This document shows, one piece after another, positions 36,001-47,499 of a stretch of 64,000 bases of DNA. Every line of letters starts with the position of its first letter. Positions within the stretch are counted from its first letter, which is position 1. Both the position numbers and the translations under genes were made by a program. The notes beneath the pieces were generated by a model, which saw only the letters and a list, made by a program, of their open reading frames with translations, made no database searches and was not told the DNA's origin. The stretch is from Chlamydoabsidia padenii (Eukaryota; Mucoromycota; Mucoromycetes; Mucorales; Cunninghamellaceae), in the NCBI GenBank assembly GCA_025330725.1, contig JAIWND010000013.1, positions 372,001-436,000 of the forward strand. Direction: 5' to 3'.

Positions 36001-36504
36001 ATTTAGTCTTTTTTGAATAGGAGAAAGAACAGAAGAGGCAATACCAATCATTTGCATTTTGCTGATGAATTCCACAGAGAGTTGTCGAATAGTCTTGTTC
36101 CAGAATGTCACTTTTTCATCATCAGTTATAAAGGACCATATCGGCATCACCGTAGAATCCAACAGAGTATCTTTATCAATATCTTGACCATGAATATCTT
36201 GTATTTGAGCACGACAAACACCTTGGACAAGAAATACCGTATTATAAGAGATGCTTGTATCCACATCCAAGACATTGGCTACACAACCGATTTGACAAAA
36301 GTTATCATTGTTATTGTTGTTGCTGCTGCTGTCGGTATTTCCATAAGAGGCACAAAAGATAAAGGTGTGATCGTTGTTATCCAATTTTCGTAGTAGAGAT
36401 TTGGCTTCATTTCCATCCAACACAATCTTGGTAACAATAGATGGCAATAGGACCTTGTCATACAGAGGCACCAAAGGGAGAGTCTTGGGTAATTCAATCG
36501 ACAT
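33029..36504 (-). CDS. LONP2: Peroxisomal-type Lon protease (LONP2 class)
   Basis: ATP-dependent Lon protease. The N-domain starts [20 protein letters not shown] (no mitochondrial presequence). A Ser-rich, variable middle region is followed by the AAA+ module: Walker A GPPGVGKTT split by an intron, [20 protein letters not shown], Walker B region LFLLG|EIDKL, and [20 protein letters not shown]. The protease domain has the catalytic Ser in PKDGPSAG and Lys in [14 protein letters not shown]. The C-terminus is GQSSRI; Ser-Arg-Ile could serve as a non-canonical PTS1 peroxisome signal in place of SKL (inference). The absence of a presequence and the LONP2-like layout favour peroxisomal matrix quality control over the mitochondrial PIM1 enzyme. 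About nine introns. The start at 36504 is the first ATG of the N-domain. Confidence 0.9.
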
Positions 36505-37285
36505 TCTTGATTATAGTGGTGCTTGTCAATAAGAGAGGAAGGGAGAGAGAGAGTGTGTGTGCGGAAGGAATAAAGAATAAAGTGTGTGATAAAAGAAGAA
36601 GAAAGGAGAGAGGGGAAAAAAGGGGAGAGGCATATAAATACTTTAATCCTAAATTAAGTGTAATAGAAGAGGGGCCAAAAGAGGAGGTAAAATTTGTAGA
36701 TCTAGAAATCCTACAAATAAACAAAAAGAAAGGTTTGTCAATTGAATAAATCAGCATGACCATCCGTCCACAAATCCTCCCTTACCTTGCTGAGTTTTAA
36801 CCCTGTGTTTATCCGTTGTCCATGGTTGCCTATGTTATAATAATGAATGTTATTAAGTGTAATCCTTATGATGTTAACACCATTTTTTTTTTCCTTTTTT
36901 CCTGACATTATCCAATGTCATGAGTCTTTTCACCAATTATTCTTCTTACCTTGTTTTTGTCTTGATTAGCTTGACCAGCAATGGCCAACAAAGGAAGCAT
37001 CCAACACCATTTAATACCACCCACACACTGTCCCACCAACACTTATCATCACCGCCGCATTGCCACCAATGGCTACCATTGTCATTGTCACTTTCCCCCC
37101 CCCATTACCATTATATAGTGACCAATAATCACTATCATCACTACCAACATCCACCATAATCGCTACCAACAAGAGAGAGAATCGATGAATATATTATCAT
37201 CCATGTGTATTGTATATAAAAAAGAAGATTATAACATCCAATTGTATATCATATATGTATATAAACCTAGTCGCCTGTTGTTTGT
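36505..37285. other. Intergenic (Lon promoter, ATP20 3' region)
   Basis: No supported gene. A Pro/His/Thr-rich open frame at 36920-37159 is low-complexity CAC/CCA sequence without support. Confidence 0.5.
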
Positions 37286-37751
37286 TTAGTGATGGTTGGC
37301 ACCTTCAGACTTGACATTATAACCGATCAAGTTTCTACGACCGACAATTTCACCAATGAGGAAGAAGGTGTAGATTTCAGCAAGCACGACACCACCCTTG
37401 GCCACGTTGTTCCAGGTCAGAGACTTGATAGAGTTGACATTGAGGTTCTTCTTGACAAAGGTTTGAGCTTCAGTAAATTGAGCACCGCTAGGGAAGCTCA
37501 TGCCTTCCTTGGTATATACTTGCTTGGCGATTTCACCAACCACCTTGGCATCATAGACAATAGGCTTTTGGAGAGCTGTTGTGATAATTTGGTGTAAGGT
37601 CATTATTGAGGAGGCGTAAGTGTAAAGTATATATAAATAAAAACAAAGTGTTAGTTCAATTCATCCATAAGGTGTTATAATAAGTTGGTGAATGATTACC
37701 AATAGCCTTGTTGACAAAGTTTTGTACACAACCGATGATTTTGGCAGACAT
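37286..37751 (-). CDS. ATP20: Mitochondrial F1Fo-ATP synthase subunit g
   Basis: 113 aa from two exons (37700-37751 encoding MSAKIIGCVQNFVNKAI, and 37286-37575). The body NNVAKGGVVLAEIYTFFLIG followed by EIVGRRNLIGY carries the single C-terminal membrane helix of subunit g with its glycine-rich motif, used in ATP synthase dimerisation and cristae shaping with subunit e. The length matches the family. The splice acceptor ACAACAG|CTCTCC is preferred over reading the intron as coding, since MTLHQIITTA would be an intron translation. Divergently paired with the small membrane protein at 37965: the two start codons are 213 bp apart. Confidence 0.88.
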
Positions 37752-37881
37752 GACGTTTATAAAGAGATGGGTGAAGTAAGGGGGGAAAAAAGAGGAAGAG
37801 GAAGAAGAAAAACAAAAATTTTCAGATTCCGGAAACAAAATAAGACGACGCCCCCCCCCCTGGATTAGCCTAGCAAGACAA

Positions 37882-37893
37882 GCGGAATTTGAA
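37882..37893 (+). promoter_or_regulatory. Dispersed motif, one-mismatch copy (GCGGAATTTGAA) in bidirectional promoter
   Basis: In the 213-bp gap between divergent starts: 71 bp upstream of 37965 and 130 bp upstream of ATP20. Confidence 0.55.
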
Positions 37894-37964
37894 ATTAACT
37901 ATACTTGAAAAGCTAGACAGAAAAAAAAACTTTTTTGAACAAGGTTTCTTTTCAATACACAACC

Positions 37965-38204
37965 ATGTTTACTACTCTTCAACGAAATCTGTTTCCTGCA
38001 TTGGCAGTCCTCGTCTTACCAGTGGGATACTATGTCGGTGTGCAACTTCGAGAAGAAAAAGACAACAAGGCAATGAAAGCTCAACTGGAACAACTCTCCA
38101 CTTTGGAACGACAAGCTCAACTGGAACAACAACGCATGGCTCTAATGGAAGAAAAACAAGTCTTGATGTCCAAGATCAAACACAATGAACCTAATAACAA
38201 CTAA
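37965..38204 (+). CDS. Small single-pass membrane/coiled-coil protein, probably mitochondrial
   Basis: 79 aa, no intron. An N-terminal amphipathic/hydrophobic segment (LFPALAVLVLPVGYYVGVQL) is followed by a charged Glu/Gln/Lys-rich helix (residues about 28-72) predicted to form a coiled coil. This layout is shared by small inner-membrane assembly factors such as Pet117, but sequence similarity is too weak for a name. The divergent promoter shared with ATP synthase subunit g makes a mitochondrial role attractive (inference). The ATG at 37965 is preferred over the upstream in-frame codons, which are not ATG. Confidence 0.65.
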   Translation: MFTTLQRNLFPALAVLVLPVGYYVGVQLREEKDNKAMKAQLEQLSTLERQAQLEQQRMALMEEKQVLMSKIKHNEPNNN

Positions 38205-38394
38205 AAATATATAACTGGTCTTAGAAACATAGTATACCTTTTTGTAAATAATATATATAGACACACACAATCCTTTTATAATAAAGCATTTCTATTGGTC
38301 AATCTTGTCGGGATCGAATCATGTCATTTTAAAACCATTCTGCTTTCATTTTTTTTTTTTTTTTTAATTTTATCCTTCTCTTCCTCTCTTCTTT

Positions 38395-39890
38395 ATGAAT
38401 ACCAACATTAGTCCCAACAATCCACCTTATCCTGCCTTTCGTGCCACCGAAAAAGGCTCTTTTGCATGGGACAGTACCGTGCGACGATGGCCTATTATCA
38501 TTGACAGCGCTTTGACGGATATGGAACAAGCCGTAGCCGATCTCTCCAACGACCACATCAAGAAAGACGAAGGCATTCGTATCATTGACTCTTTGCGTGA
38601 ACTCAAACAAGAAATAGCAAACGACACAACTTTACGGTAATAAGAAACAAAGTAAAATACACTCTGATATTTAACTCACTCATCTCTCTTTATAAATTAG
38701 ACTTTTGAAGGATAACGATGACGATAGCACGACCTGGAACCAACATATCACTACCTACTTTAGCGACGTCACTTGGTTTAATGGCTCTTGGCTCTTTAAC
38801 GAATGTTACATGTATCGTCGGATGCGTGAATCTTACAGCCTCAGTACTCGATGGCAGGATTACGACGTCTTTAACAACAACAAGATCTCGACCTTCCGTG
38901 GCTCGTCTGCCTCGGTGTTTGACCTTGCCACTAAAATGCCTCAGCTGATCGCCCCAGTGGATTTGGAAAAACAAGAATTGGTGTTCCAGGAACTGATCCA
39001 AGTGTGCCTTTGGGGGAATGCTACCGATCTCAGTCTGTTGACGAACATGACCGAAGAAGATATCAAACGTTTACAAGCTATTGAAAAGGAAAAACTCGCG
39101 GAACAACTACAATATATTGTGGTGAATCATATTGATCAAGTCTGGAATAAACTCAAACATTTGGAAAAGGCACGTATTGATTTTATCTTGGATAACTCTG
39201 GTATGTTAAGAAGCAAACAAGCAAAAAAGAAAAAGGATTGTGTACTGATGATTTTTTTTTTTTTTTTTTTTGTGGTTAGGATTCGAAGTGTTTGTGGATC
39301 TTGTATTTGCTGACTGGCTCATCCAAACGAACCGAGCTTCCAAGGTGGTTTTCAACTGTAAAACAATCCCCTGGTTTGTATCGGATGTAATGCCTAAGGA
39401 TGTACCCATCTTGTTGAACTGCTGTTTGAATCGCGACTTTTTCCCTAATCAACCCACTGACGAACAACTCGACGCTCTCAAAACGATGGTGACACGCTGG
39501 CAATCATACTTGGAATCAGGTCAACTAGTGCTACAATCCCATCCCTTCTGGTGCTCGGGTCTCGCTTATCGCTCTTTGCCTACCGAAGCCCCTGAACTAT
39601 TTGCGGATTTGAATAACTCGAAATTGGTCATCTTCAAGGGCGATCTCAACTATCGCAAGCTGGTGTACGATTGTCAATGGCCGGTGACTACCTCCTTCCA
39701 TGATGCTATCGGACATGATCTTGCCGATCGCTTTACTAGCATCCTCTCCCTACGTACCAACAAGGCGGAAACCGTGGTAGGTCTGGCGGAAGGTAAACGG
39801 GAAGAAATCGAAGCAACAGTGTCTTCCCAAGAATGGAAATGTACTGGGAAGTATGCGGTGGTGTCGTACAACGAAGGATCATTAGAATAA
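38395..39890 (+). CDS. DUF89/ARMT1-like damage-control phosphatase
   Basis: Three exons separated by introns at about 38638-38699 and 39200-39280 (the second with a T-rich acceptor). The N-terminal helical part (YPAFRATEKGSFAWDSTVRR, DDTSTTW-like segment, WLFNECYMYRRMRES) and the C-terminal Rossmann-like metal-binding domain match the DUF89 family: ILDNSGFEVFVDLVFADWL has the Asp-Asn and Asp metal ligands, then VVFNCKTIPWFVSDV and VIFKGDLNYRKLVYD. Family members (yeast YMR027W, human ARMT1) are metal-dependent phosphatases acting on damaged or excess sugar phosphates such as fructose-1-phosphate. Length about 450 aa, as expected. No targeting signal. Confidence 0.88.
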
Positions 39891-40214
39891 TAGTAAAAAT
39901 AGATAAATCTTGTTTGATTAGAATAATATTCATTGATAGAATAGTTTATTTTGTTATTTTGGATGGATTAATAAACTTGAAAAGTGGCTATGCCGCTTTA
40001 ATCTGTATAACTATTCCAATTTGGCTGTTGGATGGTATGGTCGCATGTATATGGGACAAGTGTGGGACTACAAATGATAAAAGTAAGACTGGAGGAGGAC
40101 GTATTGTTATATATTATAGACAAATATGGTTTTTATTTAAAAAAGATGTAATGTGATGACTAGATTTAAAGGAAGGATGCCTATTACAAACAAACAAACA
40201 AAACGGAGTTTCAA
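39891..40214. other. Convergent intergenic gap
   Basis: 3' UTR sequence of both neighbours; nothing else seen. Confidence 0.6.
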
Positions 40215-41515
40215 TTATACAAAATTCATGCACTTTTTTTTCATGTAACCTACCCGTCGTGCAGCGTCTTCCATATCCGAGTCAGTGATAAGGTGTCGCT
40301 CATCCTCATCAGGGATTTCATAAACACCGCCAAGGATAAGGTACGGTCTATAAGCGTATTGTTGGAGCATTTCCATGCTAGTAACACCAGACAAGACTAG
40401 TACAGGATCGATTTCCGAAGTGATACCAGCGACAATACTAAAAAAAGAAAAAAGAAAAAAAGGAGGAGGATTGATAATTAGTAATCGTTCCATCCAACAT
40501 GGTCAATAACTTACTCTGTATCCATACGATCGCCGATAATGCAAGTTTCCAAACGACTGAGGCCAAGGACCCGTTGAGCATATCGCATAATCAAGGCTGA
40601 AGGTTTACCACAGAAGAATGCCTTTGTATTGGTGACCACTTCAACACATGCGGTAAATGCACCAGTAGCAGGAATTTTGTTGCCAACCGAGTCCAAGTTT
40701 TCAGTATCCAAGTGAGTGGCAATGAGTTTGGCACCGTTTTGGACCAATTGAACAGCCTTTGTTAGTTTTTCAAAGTTGTAAGTAGCACTTTCACCGAGAA
40801 CGACATAATCAGGATTATGATCATTCATAAAGAAGCCCATATCATAAAGTGAATAAGCTAGGCCAGGTTCACCAATGACATAGACAGTACCACCCTATAG
40901 TTAATCACAGAATGGAGTATGATTAGTTACAAAGTTATATTCAATCCCCTTTTCATACAACTTACATCAGGTGATTGTGATTTCAAAAAGTAGGCAGTTG
41001 CTTGACCAGATGTAAAGAAGTGCTCTTCGCCAACATCAATACCAAGTCTTTCCAGCTTTGATTGCAATTCACGGGGAGTAGGAGCAGAGTTGTTGGTTAA
41101 GAAGATGAATTTCTTGTTGTTGGTTTGTAAAAAGTCCACCAATTCCTTGGCACCAGGTAATAAAGTGGCACCCTATCAAAAGAATAAACATTAGTTAACC
41201 CCCATCCATGTTTTTTTTTTTTCTACTATTTTGACTTACATGATAGATCACACCATCCATATCAATGATGTAACCTTTCTTTGATCGGATGGCTTCCAGA
41301 CGTTCAGTATGAATGACAGGATCACGTAGTAAAGCCCATTCCTTCTTGACAGAAACCGATGCATTTTCTGGAGCTTCACCATAGTTGTCACTGTGTGGGA
41401 TACTTGATTGAGGAGCGTCACCAGTTTTGAGCCGGTTTGCAAATTGATTGGCGAGATCCCGAGCGGTTTCATCCGAGGACACTTCAACAGAGGGGACATC
41501 ATTCGTTTTGGACAT
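40215..41515 (-). CDS. HAD-family 4-nitrophenylphosphatase / phosphoglycolate phosphatase (PHO13-like)
   Basis: HAD hydrolase with motif I DMDGVIYHG (split by an intron after YH), motif II FLTNNSAPTPRE, the cap-domain region (PDYVVLGESATYNFEKLTKA, FFCGKPS as the Lys motif III) and motif IV GDRMDTSI (last intron). This is the PHO13/PGP type that removes toxic side-products such as 2-phospholactate, 4-phosphoerythronate or phosphoglycolate. The N-terminal about 70 residues (TNDVPSVEVSSDETA) are extra, Ser/Glu-rich and probably disordered. Four introns. The start at 41515 is the first ATG after a purine-rich leader. Confidence 0.9.
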
Positions 41516-41746
41516 TTTGGTGATAACTTGATTATTTTATAAGAGATAAACAATAATATTAATAAAAGAGTAGAGAAGAGATGGTTAATTTTTTTTTTTA
41601 AAAAAAAAAAAAAAGATTTTTATTGTTGAGGGGTCTGTGTTTTTATGCTGAGTAAATTTAAACGCCGACGAGCATTAGCCAAAAAAGTGAAACTGCATGA
41701 TGATCCTAGTAAAATCCAAGTCGACAGTGGTTTCAGTCATCCCAGT

Positions 41747-44045
41747 TCAAGATGAGTTGGCGTCAAATTTCTTGAAGGCTTCCTTGAATGCATTGGAAGA
41801 TTGACGTTCTTCTTCTTCGGTTTCAGCACACAACCTCCAGTCCACACGATCAGGTTGTCCGAGGGCTTTGGCAAGGATATTTCTACAAAGTGACAAAAGA
41901 TATCAGTTTCCATCTAGAATTTACCTAATCTGATTACTTTACCTTCCGAATTGAAGGTTGAATTTTTCATTTGGTTGGATTACATGGACAAGATGTTTGC
42001 CATTTGGAAGTTCAAGATCAAAGAAGGAAGCGCCCTAAAAAAACAAAAAACCCCCCGCCCCATTTGTTAGTAACAGTTTCCAATTAAAGATCCTTTCCAC
42101 AACAAAGAGTCCAACTTACTTCTGGTGCTTTATCCACAAAAGTGTATCCTTCAATTTGAGCTTCTTGTTGAGCCACTGTTTCCACGTTAGAGGACAATTC
42201 CTTGGGGACCGGGACAACTTGTATATGAGCATGGCTGTGGGACCGGAAAGATTCTCTTGATACTTCGTATATAACAGCGTCTTGACCATGAGATGCATAG
42301 AGTTCCTTGAGTGATTTCTTGTAGTTATCTAAATCAGTTTTGACAGCATCGAGGTTTTCATCAGGAATCTTTTGGAAGGTAGGATAATGTGTAATAGCAA
42401 TCAACAAGGTATGGCCACCACCAGGGACAGGACTTGATTTTGACGGTACTAATGGACCCTTTGCCAATGTTGCATAAACTTCGGATCCAATGGAAGTAAT
42501 CAGGTGCTTTTCAAGTTTGGGATTAGCAAGACAGAACCAGCAAGAGCTGACTATATATATATATATATATATAAAGGTGAGTGGATGGTTACAATTATTC
42601 AAGTTATAGATGATCAGTTACTTACGATCGGGTTTTCCAGCCATTGGACATTCACGGATAAAATGACCAGGATTATTACATCTTTTACAAATATAACCAG
42701 GTGGTGGACCTTCAACAGGGCAGTCTTTGATAAAATGTCCGGGGACATTACACTTTTTACAGATATAGTTGTCTGGTACTATACAAAGATTTAAAAAAAA
42801 GGGGGGGAGGGGAGGGGAGTTGAGTATCACATATTTTCAATATCATAGCATGTCTTTTTTCCTTATTACCTTGACGTTTATTTGGTTTTTGTTGTTCACC
42901 CCAGAAGAATCCGCCATTGTCATCAGGTGCACCCCGTTTCTGTCCCGCCAATGATGTGTTGGTGAGATCAAAGAATGGTGTGTCAGTTGTTAAAGGTGAG
43001 ATCGCTCCAAGAACATCAGGTGTAGCTTTAGCCATGGGTACAATATTATAGGCGTAAAACCACTAGAAAGATAATAATAATAATAATAAAAGTAAGATAC
43101 ATTAGCTTCATCAATCGAATCCTGATCCAATTCCTTACCCGTTGTTTGTTCTTGTTTAATGCCTTTCCAAGTCCTATAAAGCGAGTGGCGTGAGTGGCAG
43201 GCCGTTCATCAGGTCCACCGAATCCAGTAGTGTTCTTGTATGGTTCACGTTCGTAAAACAAGTTTGCAGCATCCGCGAAATGATATCTTGGTTTTAATGC
43301 CAGGGCCAATTCAGCAATAGCCAAAGAAGAGACATCGTTGTTCAAAGAGGAGGGAACATTGGCGCTGTTGTTTTCGATACCTTTGGGCCATTCAGTAGTC
43401 AATAGCACGTCCACGCCCGATGGAGTCGTGAGAGGCATCTTGGTATTCTTCAATGTATCGATATCTGCCTTGCTGTAATAGTTTAATGTCGTTGATCCAT
43501 CGTCCCCTTGTTGTCCACTAATGCCAGATAAAAACGCAATCTTGAGTCCTTGTGCTGTGGTCATTGTCCCTTTCTTGCCAAGGAAGTATAAGTTTTCACA
43601 TATTTCCCCATCGTAATTGTCGATTCGTTCTTGAGCAATGGCGGGAATCGTGTCTCCGCCTTGTACAAAGTAAGTTGTCATAGGTACTAGAAGAAGAAGA
43701 AGAAGAATAGCAGTAATAGAAAGGTAGGTTAATTAGCGTGAATACCGTTATGAGAGAGGATGGTTGTTGTTTTACCTGTCACCTTTCCAGATAAAAGATC
43801 ATCAATGGATGAAGACGAGGAATCACCAGCAAAGAAGTTGCCAGTACATAAGAGTACGTCAAAAGGTCCATGTTTGTTGTTTGTCGTCGCGATCTTTTCA
43901 AAAAAGTTGGCAAATTGACCTTCCACGGATCCAGCCACTAATCTGTACATATAACAAAGACGGTTCTAATTAATATACAAGCATTATAGGAATAATATAT
44001 AGACAAGTTTTTGGTTACTTACACTTTAACACCAGTAGTAGTCAT
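41747..44045 (-). CDS. CWF19L1: CWF19L1/Drn1-like CwfJ-domain protein with two CCHC zinc knuckles
   Basis: The N-terminal metallophosphatase-like module of the Drn1/CWF19L1 type begins MTTTGVKVLVAGSVEGQFA and includes LLCTGNFF and LTTEWPKGI. It is followed by two zinc knuckles (CKKCNVPGHFIKDC and CKRCNNPGHFIREC), then CwfJ_C_1, a HIT-like domain with SRESFRSHSHAHIQVVPVP, and CwfJ_C_2 (FFDLELPNGKHLVHVIQPNE, then VDWRLCAETEEEE). Drn1 associates with the lariat-debranching enzyme Dbr1 and late spliceosomes. Catalytic metal ligands of the N-domain appear absent, as in the family. About seven introns; one contains an AT repeat (about 42552-42573). A motif copy (44146-44157) lies 100 bp upstream of the ATG at 44045. 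Confidence 0.87.
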
Positions 44046-44694
44046 TGAATTATTTGGGATAAAGTAATAATGTACAAAGCAAAAAAGAGGAAGAACGAAA
44101 ACAGAAAATCTTTTTTTTTTTTTTTTTTTTTGAAGACCCCGTTGGGCGGAATTTGAAAATCAGTTTAGTGGATTTCCAAGCTTGCATGACGGATGGCCAC
44201 CCCCCTTTTTTTTTTCCCTGACTGGTTAAAATTTGTTCCAATACTATTATAAAATAGACTTTTAGACTTTACCAAGTAGATGAAAAGTTTTTTATATAAT
44301 GAATACATACAATTGATCAGCCACAGTACTTGGTTGGTGAAAACCCATCGTATAATGGGGTCTTGTGCTTACCTAAATCTAAAGACAGCATTGACATCCA
44401 TAAATTCCTCTCCACGCCTTGATGATTTCAGGCAAAATGATTGGCCAAAAAATAGACGGTATTTGAATTTTGATATTTTTCATTTTTCAGTGGTGTTTTT
44501 TCCTTCTCTTCTTTCTCTACATACCCATTCTTTTTTTTTTATTTGCTGCTCAGTGTCACAACAATCAATCGACAACTCGCGACATACGGCATATACATAT
44601 AGGATAACACAGAACCAGATCATCTTCCAACCCTAACCTCATTACGACAAGTACTATTCCACCACTACAATCACCACCCTATACACATATATAA
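44046..44694. other. Divergent intergenic region
   Basis: Promoters of the CWF19L1-like (minus) and Sec72-like (plus) genes. T20-type tract at about 44111-44131, motif copy at 44146-44157. The open frame 44280-44636 has no domain and is probably leader sequence. Confidence 0.5.
44146..44157 (+). promoter_or_regulatory. Dispersed motif, one-mismatch copy (GCGGAATTTGAA)
   Basis: 100 bp upstream of the CWF19L1-like start codon (minus gene). Confidence 0.55.
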
Positions 44695-45291
44695 ATGATG
44701 GAACCAACCACCACCTGGGAAGTTAGTGTATCCAACGATGGCGAACGAATTCTTTGCAAAGCACATGGAAAAGAACAATGCGACAAATGTAAAGTAGATT
44801 GGACCCAACATAATCAATTGGCAGCGTCACTGAAACAAGTGAAAGAATTGCCTCCACCCAACACTCCTAATCCTGTACGTAACGCCCAAGTGAATCGACT
44901 CAAGGAAGAAGGTAACAAGTACTTTAAACAAGAAAACTACGTGGAAGCTATCCGGTTTTATGGTATGGCGGGTGATTTGTCCTGGTCTCGTCCTCTGTGG
45001 GAACCTTTAGCCTTCCAATATGTCCGCGAAGAACTGTCACCTATCCTCAGTAACCGATCGGCTGCTCATCTTGCTCTCAAGAACAATGTCGATGCTTTGG
45101 TGGATGCTGAAATGGTCACTCGACTCAAACCGGAATGGGCAAAGGGTTGGTTCCGTAAAGGCAAGGCTTTGGGTGCTTTGGGTCGCAGTGAAGAGGCCAC
45201 TGATGCTTTCCGGACTGGGTTGCGATTTGATCATGAAAGCGAAGAACTCAAAAAGGGGTTGGGTGAAGTCGAACTATCAAATCGCAAGTAG
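44695..45291 (+). CDS. TPR protein, Sec72-like
   Basis: 198 aa, single exon. The Cys-containing N-terminal segment (LCKAHGKEQCDKCKVDWTQH) precedes three TPR-type helical repeats (NRLKEEGNKYFKQENYVEAI; LSNRSAAHLALKNNVDALVD; GWFRKGKALGALGRSEEATD). This combination resembles fungal Sec72 proteins, accessory subunits of the Sec61/Sec63 post-translational ER translocon that dock Hsp70 tails. A generic Hsp70/Hsp90 co-chaperone cannot be excluded. Met-Met at the start: 44695 and 44698 are both possible initiation sites. Confidence 0.7.
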   Translation: MMEPTTTWEVSVSNDGERILCKAHGKEQCDKCKVDWTQHNQLAASLKQVKELPPPNTPNPVRNAQVNRLKEEGNKYFKQENYVEAIRFYGMAGDLSWSRPLWEPLAFQYVREELSPILSNRSAAHLALKNNVDALVDAEMVTRLKPEWAKGWFRKGKALGALGRSEEATDAFRTGLRFDHESEELKKGLGEVELSNRK

Positions 45292-45684
45292 GGATCTAGA
45301 TTAGCTATGATTAGTTTATAATACTTTTTTTTTATAATCGATATGGTCTTTACCAGTGATCCTTTTTGAATAAATTACTCTTTATCAATCAAACTGTCTC
45401 TTTTATAATGTGATCATGGATAGGGGTGGGGTGGGAATCTATATGGGAATGATAAATGGGGTCTTACTTGTGTTGATAGAGCGGGGATCTATGGTATAAT
45501 ATCTGGTTCCGTTGATTAGAGATAAATCTAAGTGGGAGGGGGAAAGACAAAGAAGATGATGATAGTACATGATATCAAAAGTGACATACAAGGGACAAGT
45601 ATAATTAGTGATAAAGAGACAGCATCATTTTATTAAGTGAAGCATTATTAAAAGAGGTCCAGCCAAATAATTAACTAGTCTATT
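45292..45684. other. Convergent intergenic region
   Basis: No gene seen; 3' UTR-like AT-rich sequence. Confidence 0.5.
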
Positions 45685-46913
45685 CTAAAGGCCTTCAGCA
45701 GGCCACATCCAACCAAAAGTATCTTCTTGATCACCAGATTGAATTCCACGGTATTCCTTGTAAAGCCGAGCAAAACCTTCCCCAATTTCTGTTTGTTCGC
45801 CTGATCCGATACATACGACTTGATCACCACGAACAATTTTTCGGACAGGTGTCAGAATAGCCGCCGTACCAACAGCTGCCACTTCAGCAAAATGACCTTG
45901 TTCCAATTCTTCAAATTTGACCGGTCGTTCTTCCACCTGCCAACCAAGGTTCTTTTCAGCAATGTCTTCCAGCGACAGACGAGTAACAGATTGTAGAATG
46001 GTGCTTGAATTGGGTGTCACAAAAGTGCGCTTCTTGGTAATAGGATCAGGATGAGTCAGAGCAACAAAGTTGGATGTCGAGAATTCGTCAATATACGTGT
46101 GAGTCTTGCTGTCCAAATGAAGAGTGATAGGGTAGCCTTGTTCCTTGGCGCGATGCATGGGTCCGAATGTACTAGCATAGTTTCCACCCACCTTGGTAGC
46201 TCCTGTTCCATTGGGAGCAGCTACATGAAAAAAAAAAAAAAAAAAAAAAAAATGAAAAAAGTCAGTATCCATTTGTCATCCGAGTAAAGTAAAAGACTTA
46301 CTTCGATCAAAGTCTTCAATAACAAGAGCATCCACAGGTACAACACCACCTTTGTAATAATTTCCAACCGGCATACCAAACACAATGAAGGAGAATTCAG
46401 GAGCAGGTCCCATACCAATAAAAGGGCCACTACCAAAAAGGACAGGACGAATATAGAGAGAGCCACCAGACTCTTTGGGAGGCACGAATTCCAAGTTGGC
46501 TTCGACCGTACGACGTACTGCTGCTTCAAAGATATCGATAGGAACACGGGGCATATACGCCATGTCTGCACTTCGTTGCATGCGTTCAGCATTCACACGA
46601 GGACGGAAGATACGCACACGACCATCTTTATTACGGAAGGCCTTCAGACCTTCAAAACACTACTCAAAAAAAAAAAAGGTGAGTTATTCAGTCAAGTATA
46701 TACCCTATAAGCTTTATTTACCTGCTGACCATAGTGGAGACCAGTAGCACAGACATGGATGTTTAACATGGGATCTGTCAAAAACTTGCCTTCATCCCAT
46801 CCGTTTTCATTGGTCCAGGTATATTTAACAAACCCATTAGTATCACGGTATTGGAAACCAACGTTCGCCCAGTCAAGTTTATCAGTAGGAGCGACCACAG
46901 CACGTGATGTCAT
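45685..46913 (-). CDS. Branched-chain amino acid aminotransferase
   Basis: PLP enzyme of fold type IV that interconverts Leu/Ile/Val and their 2-oxo acids. Signatures: HYGQQ|CFEGLKAFRNKDGRVR, IYVRP-like LYIRPVLFGSGPFIG, catalytic Lys in GTGATKVGGNYASTF, DEFSTSNFVAL, then TPNSSTILQSVTR and AEVAAVGTAAILTPV. Three exons; the introns at about 46221-46301 (A-rich) and 46662-46722 remove MKKKK-like translations. The N-terminus (MTSRAVVAPTDKLDW) lacks an obvious mitochondrial presequence, so the cytosolic isoform is more likely. HIBCH, a later enzyme of valine breakdown, lies about 8 kb away, probably by coincidence. Confidence 0.93.
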
Positions 46914-47499
46914 TGTTTAAGAATAAGAAGTAAAGAAAAAAGAGGAAAGAGAAATGACAAATTGAAAAAGGCGGTTGAACATTTAGAAGTGAGTCATTCA
47001 CCCGACAAGCCCGAAATGCAGGCTGGGTTTAGAAATCAAGTCCCGTTAACCGATCCAGGGAACGGGATGAGGAGAAAAAAGCATTGATCAGCAGTTGTTT
47101 AACCTCACTTGATCTCCAGAAAGCTTAATGAGGGAAAGAAAAAAGGGGTGGTGGTAGTGGTGATAGTAAAAAGAGTCCACAGTAATTTAACACAGCATAA
47201 TATTGTATTAAGGGGATTTTGTTACTTGTTTTTACTTGCCACATCATCATCATCATCGTTTAAGTAACCCTACCAATTCCCTTTTTGGTTAAACGACGAC
47301 CCCTGAATTGCGCCCCTTTTCACCTCCTCTCTTTCCAAATTTCATTTCAACTCATGTGTTTGTCTCTTTTCTTCTTCTTTTCTTCTTCTTCTTCTTGTTT
47401 GGTTATCCTCTTTACATTGATTATTCTCTCCATTCTTTATTATATTTATATATACGTCTATGTGCGTGTATACCATCATCACTTATCACTAACAAAACT
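46914..47499. other. Divergent intergenic region
   Basis: Promoters of the BCAT (minus) and RhoGEF (plus) genes. Contains an AAATCAAGTCCCG variant near 47035 and a CT-rich leader at about 47320-47400. Confidence 0.45.

Noticed and set aside
36920..37159. Possible small Pro/His/Ser-rich protein
   Set aside because: Low-complexity CAC/CCA/TCA sequence between two genes, without domain, conserved context or splice structure.
37576..37603. MTLHQIITTA as N-terminus of ATP synthase subunit g
   Set aside because: This is translation of the intron end; splicing to the upstream exon MSAKIIGCVQNFVNKAI gives the correct family N-terminus and length.
47308..47499. Hydrophobic N-terminal extension of the RhoGEF (Phe/Leu/Tyr-rich)
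   Set aside because: Translation of a CT-rich 5' leader; there is no ATG at its head and the ATG at 47500 follows.
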